Shown: positions 34,166-42,250 of the stretch, in pieces
Layout of the letters: each line of letters opens with the position of its first letter
How positions within the stretch are numbered: the first letter of the stretch is position 1
Origin: Phoronis australis
Taxonomy: Eukaryota; Phoronida; Phoronidae
Direction of reading: 5' to 3'
Assembly (NCBI GenBank): GCA_002633005.1
Contig: NMRA01001184.1
Location: 1-42,250, forward strand
DNA: 42,250 bases
The notes under the pieces: generated by a model
What the model was told of the DNA's origin: nothing
The model's database searches: none
The model's input: only the letters and a program-made list of their open reading frames with translations
Position numbers and translations under genes: made by a program

Positions 34166-36161
34166 CAACGCGCAGTTATATAACATAACTGCTGTATCAA
34201 AGATTACATTTTGTTGATTTAAATTGCGTAACTTAAGTTGGATTCACCTGTGATTTGACGTAAGTAGTCTGGCAAAGTCGCCGATTACGCTTCCAAACAT
34301 TTGGCAATGCTTGCTGAGTAAGAGGAGTTGTCAAACATATTCTCAACAATTGAAGATTGACACTTGTTACAGTGTAGTAGTTTGAGTAACCTGAACATTG
34401 TTATTTGGCTGAAACACAGCTTTTAAGTGCTTTGCTGCTTATACACTGTATGTATCTGCTCGAAGGCTTTAATGGACGCTACGCTACGTAAGCCAGTCTG
34501 AATTTATTTACTCAAAACGTCCTGAGCACTAGCGACTCCAAAAGGGAATTTCATCGCCAAAATTATAAGTTATCGCGGTTTTTTAATCAAACTGAATGTT
34601 GAAACGGACAGTACCGTATGTGACAGGAAATTGATTTTTACGGTCACGCTTGCCAGGTTGGCACCTCTCTGGAGAGTTTCACAAGTGAAATGCAAGATAT
34701 GCTATAATTTCTCTTTTCTAGATCCTCGCTAGAATACCATGACGTTCCTGAAGCGCAAGGACAGGCGCGCGGGTGGTTTTCTTGAGGCAATATCACGTAA
34801 TTAATTATACAATTTCTGTGATATTCTGTCAGTAATAAATTATCACCCATATTTGTCGTGTAGAAAAGAACTGAAACTACGTTCAACGCACACGCAGGCC
34901 CGTAGGAAGGCAAAAATTATTGGTGGGGAAGCAGAAATCATTTCGACTTCGCCAAACTACCCCTAGCTCTCATCGCCACCAACTCCGCCAGCATCCCCCG
35001 CCCCGTGCCCCCGATGCCACGTCGGCCCTAGGTTGGGGACAATCCCGGGGATGCAGCCAAGATCAAGAGTTTAGTAATCGTGAACCAACATGGAGAGTAA
35101 GAATAGGCCTAGGACCATTAAACTAACCGGTAGCGAAAAGTTGCCTCAAGTAGCTATAGCTGAGATCTAACAGTGTGAAAATAAGAAATTCCTGATGAAT
35201 TAAAGCTACATATAATTGCTGGTCAGCTAAGCTGTGATTCATTTGTGACAGGCAGCTCGTACCGGCCGTCGGCGCTCGCTCTAAGGTCGAGATTCGTTTT
35301 ATCGTGATCCAGCATCGGGAAAACTTTTTTTTATTATGGTCATTCTTTGAAGGAGTTTTTTCTTTTGAAAAGGTGAGGTACCGCCGACCCTAGTATAGTG
35401 CCTTTGGGGCTATTTCAAAATCCATCGTTGAAACACGACCGGCAATCCAGTTTCTGGTGGTTGGGGAAAATGGTACAGAGTGTTTCCCAAAAATGTACAC
35501 ACTTCAACGCTTGAAGTTCAGTTCCCGTGGGGCCCTGAGATTCTGCGCGGACCTAATTCATGGTTATATTTATATTTTAAGCGTTGGTGCGTCAGCCATC
35601 ACGTGCACGGGAATGGGGCAAGCAAACTATTCAGTTTTGAAGGAAAAAAAAACATTGCTCAATACCACGAGAAAATAAAAACACCAAGAAGGAAGTACAA
35701 AGACAACCTTTCCAAGCAATGAGTTAATTTTATTTACATGTATTTAAGGACTTTTAAAGCTTTTTTCGATCCACGGTTTGTGAGTCTGAATTTCATCTAT
35801 CTCTTCTAAGTGTAGTTTACTATTTGGTGATCGGATTACAGTTTTTCCATCTATGTGTATAGGCTGCAATTAAATTCACTGAAATATCATCGTTTCTTAG
35901 AAGATTGGCTTCTAATTGTCAAAAATCATCGATTTCTGTAGATACATAATCAGGTAAAATCGAAACCAACGAATTCGTTTATCAAAACGAAATGTTGTAA
36001 GCAATTTCCGCAGGCATGCTCTCAGATTTTTGACGGGTAACCAGAAGAACATGGGAGATGGGGCATTCGCAATAAGGTGTGTATTTGCTCATTTCATAAG
36101 TACATGTACCTATAACGGATCAGGAGGTAGATTGAACTCCACTGACAAAAAACGCTCAAAA

Positions 36162-36551
36162 TCATTGCTTATGAATGCTAGAGTTCTTTGAGTACACCCT
36201 TTCGACATGTGCGCGGTCATCAGAAATAGTAGCATAGGCTGCAGAGTTTTCCACGTGGAAATTCTTTCCAAACAAATCATAGTAACCATGCACGCACCCA
36301 GGGGGCTCGGGGGCTCGCACAAATTTACTGATGCGTTTCGAGATATAACCAACGTGGTGAGAAAATTTAAGGTTTTGATCATATATCAGTCCTAGATATT
36401 TAAAGGAAATCACGTTCTCAATTGGACTTCCATCAATACTCAATGACAGGGTTTGCTTTCTAAGTCTTTCGATGGAGGTCAATCCTATTGTATTTTGTTC
36501 ACACTTTTCGTTTGTTTGGGTCAAATGTCTTGATACTGCTGTGCTGGGCAC
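36162..36551 (-). pseudogene. Non-LTR reverse transcriptase fragment (copy C)
   Basis: A 129-residue frame contains LSLSIDGSPIENVISFKYLG, LIYDQNLKFSHHV and GYISKRISK. This is the order seen after the catalytic domain of Jockey/CR1-type reverse transcriptases. No catalytic motifs precede it. The frame after KRISK differs from the expected pattern, and an overlapping frame (36110-36382) may carry the true continuation after a frameshift. Dead fragment, better preserved than copy A (8079-8306). Confidence 0.55.
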
Positions 36552-37059
36552 GAATGTATTGTATGTTTTTAATGACTTTGGAGTCTCAAATTCCCTCGTG
36601 AATACTTGGCAGTGTCCGATTTACATGTATAGAGGGACAAAAGGTTATTTCCCCCGAAGTGCTCCACCGAGAGATGGTCCCGTCTGCAATGGGCCACCTT
36701 AAGATCAAAGGCTAAACATCATTAAGCTTGGAAAACGAGTGACAGCACATTCCACCGTCGTGTGGTCCCAAAACGATGCAGGAGGTGGTGGTGACCTTCA
36801 ACATGAAAGGCGGTTGCACGACTTCACTAAAAAGCAGCACAATGGAGGTAATCGACTCCAACATTAGGCCCCCTCTTCGTCTGCGGCCCCTTTAGANTAC
36901 GTAAAATTTCGGATACACGTTCAGTTTTATGGTAACATATATAACGCGAGTGGTACAGTTAAGAACATGGAACTACTAATGTCGTAGACAAAGAACTGTA
37001 CGCGCCCCACAATACGACATCGTACTATGGACGATCAAGGTGTACAATTGGATACATAT

Positions 37060-38324
37060 CCATTTCAGGGACAAATCTTGCTATCGTCGATATGGTCGTT
37101 GAGTGTCTCAGAGACCCATAATCGTAGTGCCCCGCAATTCTTCATCCGAGCTTTTCCAACTGCTCTGCAACCTTTCGATTGAAGCATTCTTCTGTTAATG
37201 CCTCTATAACACTATCCCCAAGTCACAGTTATTCTCCTCATGATTTTTATTGATTTTTAAAAGAAATCGTGTTTGGTTAAGAAATAAAAGTGTTCCATGA
37301 GTTTTCGCTCTGGACATTTTATGGTGCGGCCTTTATGTCACAGAAATGAAGAAAAGTGCCCGAGTTTCCAAAATCGATAAGATGTGGTTTAAGGTTACCG
37401 CTGGACTCCAAGCTGATCATGACATTAGAACCACTGATGTCATAAACCACTATTCCCGCTTTGTTCAGTCGAGCAATCTGCTGAACCACATCTAGAAATA
37501 GTTCAACTCAGACGTGATCAGCGACCTTGTTGTCAGTGGCTGGCAGAGCCTTGCAGTTTTCACCAACGAATTCAAGCAACGTCTGTCCATAGATTACGTC
37601 TGTGAGGAGCGCCCAAGGCTCGTAGACAACATCTTCCGCGGAATGTTGGTCCACAGTTGTTCGAATTAGCCTTTATCAGTTGTACGGCTTCTCCGCTGAC
37701 GTCAAACAAACTTCTGTTACCTCATCGATAGGCTTTCAGTTAATAGTCTTTGCCATCCTTTTGCACCAGGAACACACGATTAAAAGCCCCGTGACAAAGG
37801 AGGAATGGTTTCCTGTGGTAGTACGCGTATTTATACTTGCCGTAATCTGGAACTACGTTCTCGAGTATAAATGCACAAGGTTGTTCTTCTGAGCTTATCT
37901 CGACGTCGTGTGATTGTAGTTTTGGAGCTGGTGACATCGTTGCAGGACTGCGAACTCGCTGTTTAATGAGCATGAAAAATTTGTTTTCCATTTCTTGATC
38001 ACCATCGGGAAGTTGGCTTGTTTTCATGGCATTCTCATTGCGCGTTTTATTGTTATGGTGAAATGTCTTGACATAACCTTTAGAACGTAACAGCCTAGAT
38101 GCGTTTGCACCTATGTTTCTAGTTGTCAGCTGCTTTCGTGTATTCTCTAGTTGACCGGAAGACACGGTGTTCGTGTTTTTCTTCGCGGGAAAGGGGCTTC
38201 TTTTGCTGCTATACAAGTGAACAAGGGGCGTCTTGGGCTTTAACATCAATTTATTGTCTCCTTCATTTTGTGTGGACTCCCGCTTAGTATTGTTAACAAT
38301 TGCAGTACCACGCTTATGCGCCAT
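37060..38324 (-). pseudogene. Protein-kinase-like gene, decayed (copy C)
   Basis: ATG at 38324 opens a 194-codon frame: a basic N-terminal region of about 130 residues, then the kinase N-lobe (CHGAFNRVFLVQKDGKDY). After a TAA the frame continues with the lysine strand (LKAYR), another stop, and SGEAVQLI. A small deletion of about 17 bases follows relative to copy A, then the hinge (VVYEPWALLTDVIYG). A third stop precedes helix E (LFLDVVQQIARLNKAGI). The catalytic loop reads VVYDISGSNVMI (VYD where most kinases have HRD, asparagine kept) and the magnesium loop LIDFGNSG. A frameshifted KCPERKLMEHF could be the APE region, and ALTEECFNRKVAEQLEKLG may be the C-terminal tail. Kinase identity is an inference from motif order. 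The subfamily is not recognised. Confidence 0.65.
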
Positions 38325-39372
38325 TTAGAATCTCAAAACACAGTTGGTAAGTTATATAAAAAATTGAAGAGGCTGGTCGTACACGTACATGTACGTGTTG
38401 TGTCCACCTATGTTGAGCTAACAACTACCGGAGTCCCACAGGTTACATACTTTTGCAGTACGGAAATCCCAGTGCTGTCACAACATTTCAAGATTTGGGA
38501 CTTTAGTTTTCAGGTGCCTCAAGTATGCATTTTGGTATTTCATACCACTAACTTATTTCTCTTCCTGTCACTCAGTGCGCGTGACACAACCAGATCATCT
38601 AGAACTATTGAATTTCGTAGGAGTGACGTCACACTATTCAAGTCTGGGTAGAGTTCAGTACTTTGTCATGCGGATAGAAAAATCAAGCCATGATCACGTG
38701 TTCTCTTTTATAATACACGGCGGTATCTCACGTAATCTCTTGATTTTCAGCAAGGTTCTAGCGTTACTGAACTCTACCCTGGTCTGCCAAATGTGCCTAC
38801 TTGCAGCTTACGAAAGCTTCCCCAGAATATGTAGATTTGCCTCATACTATGATAAATTTATAGATCCTCTGGTTCATGATATAAAGTTGATAGCTCGAAG
38901 TATCAAAATGCTCTTATTTCCGAACAGCTGACTTTAGCGATCAGTGAAACGCCAGAGTCTAGAATGGTAGTTTGAGAATACAGGTAAATTTAGAAAATTT
39001 CATTCCCCTCTCAGGGCCTCCTTCTCGATCTGTCTGGATTGCGGTCACCCAAAACATCCTATAATATTGATGTGTGGTAGATCATCGATGTACATGTATT
39101 GACGATTGAAAAATCCGTAACCTTGTTTTGCGCGAAGAATCCTCAGTAAGTACACTACATACCGACTCACGTGTTTACTATACGACTCACTCACTGTTTG
39201 TAGAGAAGATTTTCGGATAAACGAGAGTTCTTAAACAAAATCTCTTTGTTCTCAAACAACCGCACGGATAATGTGGATGACAAATCCATTGCGATGAAGT
39301 GCGCTGTCGTAAAAAACTACATTTTCCCCGGCCGTCATGACCTGTGGGCTGAGACAGCGTCGGACTCAACCG

Positions 39373-41409
39373 TGAATATACATGTACATGTATGTATCAG
39401 TCTAACCAATTAAAATATCATTCTTTAATCATAACCCTTAAGCATATTTAGAGAGGCCCTAAAAACTATTTAAGTTTTAAATCATTTTATTTAAGCTATA
39501 CTGCGTCGTCCTCATTATCATATTGTTTGGATTCTCAGGTCTGTGACCCTCTTTGTTTTACGGTCATTGGTTCAATTGTACCACGTGATCTCTTTGTCTT
39601 GTCGCAACACTGGGCCATCGTCCACAATTTTCTCCAACTTTCATTTTTCACTCAGTTTCTCTTTCCCTCCCTCCCTCCAACCAATTTTCATTCTTTCTCT
39701 GTTATCCTCAAATTTCACATGTCACTGTCCCGGTGTTGCTGTTATTCTTCCGCATATTGTTTCGTAACTTACTATTCACCACTTGTGTATAACTTCATTG
39801 GAGGCAGATTGTCACCCACCTTTACAGTTCAACATGTTATATTATTTTTGTAATTACTGATATCTGTAGTAGTTTAGTTTTTCATAATATATACGACCTT
39901 TTATCTCAACTACACGTGTTGTTTCACTGTAAACTAGCTTCGGTATCGCTTCGCAGTTAGCGCATATAAAGATTTTTAAATCGAAAGCATTATGTCATGA
40001 CTCTTTAACCACACGGGTATTGCCACTATAATCTGCTTCAGTGTCATTAACTGGAATGGACTATAGATATCTGTTGTCACTTTATTTCTATCTTTCGTCA
40101 CTGACTCAGTTTTACAGTAAACTAAACACTGAATTTCAAAAATAAATTACGCAAACATTCTCAAGTTTGGGACAGTCGGAGCTTGTCCCAATTTTTAGAA
40201 ATTCATACAATTGTCAGAAATTCAATAATTTTTTAAATGTTTGTCATGAGAGCCACTTTTTGTGAACTTACAAGAGTATTCTTGCAACCTGCTATGCTAC
40301 AGCACAGCGCTAGGGATTTGAAAAGTATGAAAATATAAAATTCACTCACACATCAAATTTCAGGATGAAAAAATTAAATTTCAGCAATTATTTCTGTGTT
40401 TTGAATTATCATCAACTTTGTCACCTTTGCTTAAAACAACTATAAGCTACAGATGTGGCCTAACTCTTGCAACGAAAAATGTTCAAACTTTCACTCTAGC
40501 CCGCATGATGACGAATGCAAGCACCAGTCAATAGCCTCTGTACAGCACAGAGTTGAGGGTTTTGGGCAAACATCTAACATGTATCCCATACATTATGGCC
40601 ACATTGAAGTCATTCTTGGTCATACCAATAGTAGTGAATGAAACATACATGTAGTAACAGAAGTGGAAGACAATGTGGACGGTTTAACATTTCTTTCACA
40701 ATTTTCCAAAGAAGCGGCTTGTCATCCAGGTACCTCATGGGAAGTCTAAGTACACTTTTGTCTGACGTCTTGTAAACATCATCCAAAGATGTACTGATTT
40801 TAAACAACAGTTTCCATCAATCTGTTCAATTGAATCTTTAGACATGTTTGAGAGGAAAGGGTTGTTTTTTGATAATCCTCAGATACTGAATGCTCATAGT
40901 CAACTAGGACTCAAAATTTAACAATCTCTTAACTCCTGTTTGCTTCTTCTTAGAAACATATGACGAATCAATTAGTACATGTTTCTGTCGATCTTCAGAC
41001 TGAGCAATGAGATTGCTGACCTCCATTCTTGCTGATTTCTGCAGCTCCGTGAGTTTTAAACAAAACTAAATGCATGATTCGCAGATAAACACAGGCTTGG
41101 TGTCCGGCAAATCATTGTTGAATTTAATGTAAACGATTGCAAAAAAATCCAAGTACCTCTGCTTTAATGCAGCATTTGTTAACTTCGTGTGCGTGAGAGT
41201 CAGAGTATAACAGTTTGCCACATAATATGAAAGTCTTTGATCTTACCTTCTTCAGTGAAGTATTACAGTTCATCATCTAAAATTAAATTAAATAACAAAG
41301 GCTTTCAATTTTTACTAGCACGACTGATATGTCACCTAGAATTATTTGTTTTCCAGTGGGTTGACAGCTGCAAAATTTTAGTCACTGATCAATTTTAATA
41401 CTGCAGATG
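39373..41409. other. No recognisable gene
   Basis: AT-rich. The open frames at 39527-39853 and 39543-39767 have unlikely composition (F, S, L rich) and no domain. A possible relic of EF-hand intron 1 lies near 39925-39965 (CTTCGGTATCGCTTCGCAGTTAGCGCA, compared with 21205-21180 and 32812-32840), which suggests the duplicated array continues or once continued rightwards. Confidence 0.4.
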
Positions 41410-41868
41410 GGAAAAGAATATAAAGAAAGGGTGTCGAAAATAAGAATTTATGTAGTAAGTATTTTCGGATACTGGAACCACATGGGCAGTTTGTAACAAG
41501 GACTTTAAGCTGTTGAAGAAATTCTATAGTTACAGAATTACAAAATAGGACTCTGCTCGGATACAATGGATAACGAGTTTCATCCACTGATAGAAACATG
41601 CGCTGGAAGATTTAAGGCGAATTATGCCTCACACTGGCGAGCGTGGTAAAAATAGGAGGGCGCGCAGTGTAAAACTGGTCAGTTGGAGATTTGGACAACT
41701 GAACGAAGGACTGATCGAAGAAAAAGTTTGATTACGGGAGTATTTGTTTGAGTTGGAAGAAATTAAAGGCATCAATGGGCATTTAAAGTGTCCATACAAT
41801 ATATGCGCATGTATTAATCAGAGTGAGGCATAATTCACCAAAAATCTTTCAATGTATGAAACTCCTAG
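41410..41868. mobile_element. Small inverted-repeat element
   Basis: Terminal segments at about 41575-41640 and 41815-41868 are inverted copies: GAGTTTCAT at the outer ends, then AAGATTT and GG[CT]GAATTATGCCTCAC, with a 15-base indel between arms. Its left neighbour 41410-41525 matches 11820-11940 in inverse orientation and may belong to the same family. No coding capacity. Target-site duplication unclear. Confidence 0.55.
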
Positions 41869-41879
41869 GGGAGCTTCAC

Positions 41880-42158
41880 TGCCTCTACTGGGGCCAGCTA
41901 GAGATGGTAGTCATTGTCTAATTAAGTGAATAAAAAGCATGAAGTGAACTACTTTCGCGCAGTCTCATACACTACATTTGAATAAGATAATACACGCAGT
42001 GTTGGCTTACGTAGTAAACAATGGTGCCGCCCCTGGTGAAGCCAGCCTACCTCTCAGGAACGTTACAACCTCGCTAAAAAGCAAGACTTAGCGAGACTAC
42101 GTGAGAATGAGATATTGCCGTGTAATTTGAAAGAGAACACTTGACCTTGTCTAGATTT
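41880..42158. other. No recognisable feature
   Basis: Short non-coding-looking sequence before the minisatellite. No gene or repeat noticed. Confidence 0.4.
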
Positions 42159-42250
42159 CAGCTAGGTCCTAGCGTAGGTCCTAGCGTAGGTCCTAGCGTA
42201 CATGTAGGTCCTAGCGTAGGTCCTAGCGTAGGTCCTAGCGTAGGTCCTAG
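42159..42250 (+). repeat. Minisatellite, 12-bp unit AGGTCCTAGCGT, running off the window
   Basis: Seven or more units of AGGTCCTAGCGT run to the last base. One junction (42199-42206) reads GCG-TACATGTA-GGT where all others read GCG-TA-GGT. The first unit is preceded by TTTCAGCT. The same TTTCAGC.AGGTCCTAGCGT context occurs as a single unit in block A near 10418-10437. Confidence 0.9.

Larger units (their letters stand above)
33012..39372 (+). repeat. Duplicated block C (direct copy of block A)
   Basis: Collinear with 4591-11045 with mostly single-base differences and small indels. The exchange of 8650-9203 in A for 36898-37071 here is the main structural difference. It ends AACCGTGAATATAC, after which a TACATGTACATGTA tract and unrelated sequence follow. 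Contains the RT and kinase-like relics. Confidence 0.82.

Noticed and set aside
35457-35722. Plus-strand frames in block C that resemble an integrase zinc region (FWWLGKM..C in copy A at about 7110-7180)
   Set aside because: Copies A and C differ by a 4-base indel that changes the frame, only one cysteine-histidine pair is visible, and no integrase core follows.
39527-39853. Plus-strand 108-codon frame
   Set aside because: Composition is phenylalanine, serine and leucine rich from a T/C-rich stretch, with no domain or splice support.
42159-42250. Telomere-like repeat at the window edge
   Set aside because: The unit is 12 bp, AGGTCCTAGCGT, unlike TTAGGG-type repeats; the edge is simply where the window ends.

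Overview
The window looks like nuclear DNA from a multicellular animal, probably a marine invertebrate. Genes are split into short exons with GT-AG introns. Most of the sequence is introns, decayed mobile elements (hAT, Tx1/L1-type LINE, MITE-like and foldback elements) and diverged duplications. The palindromic octamer TACATGTA occurs about 37 times. No operons, rRNA, CRISPR array or intact virus were seen. The phylum cannot be fixed from the sequence. A 583-base gap lies at 22110-22692, and single N characters sit at 2838, 9204 and 36897.

The only host gene I can assemble is a small secreted four-EF-hand calcium-binding protein. Gene 2 (minus strand) has four coding exons at 21752-21706 (signal peptide), 18264-18158, 17450-17286 and 14379-14333. 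They join in frame into 122 codons. Gene 1 (plus strand) keeps only exons 3 and 4 (2510-2674, 4523-4569) and a possible last exon. Gene 3 (plus strand) is a relic: 41 bases of exon 2 (32956-32996) fused to sequence that normally lies downstream of exon 4.

The three loci are arranged in alternating orientation (+, -, +) inside large duplications. Block A (about 4570-11045) lies downstream of gene 1. Block B (14332-11400) is its shorter inverted copy downstream of gene 2. Block C (33012-39372) is a direct copy of A downstream of gene 3. The upstream side of gene 2 (about 21130-21630 and 23540-24330) is repeated in inverse orientation at 32390-32830 and 31215-32090. A and C, but not B, contain a minus-strand decayed protein-kinase-like gene and a reverse-transcriptase remnant.

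Mobile elements: foldback element 258-720; MITE-like element 16193-17207 in intron 3 of gene 2; hAT element 18291-21050 in intron 1 of gene 2 with a transposase relic; Tx1/L1-type LINE 26651-29190; small inverted-repeat element about 41575-41868. Two of these insertions have matching empty sites in the paralogous copy, which fixes their ends and a 5-bp target-site duplication.

The most striking signal is that TACATGTA behaves as a presence/absence unit. In at least eight aligned paralogous positions one copy has TA and the other has TACATGTA. The same alternation occurs once inside a 12-bp minisatellite at the right edge.
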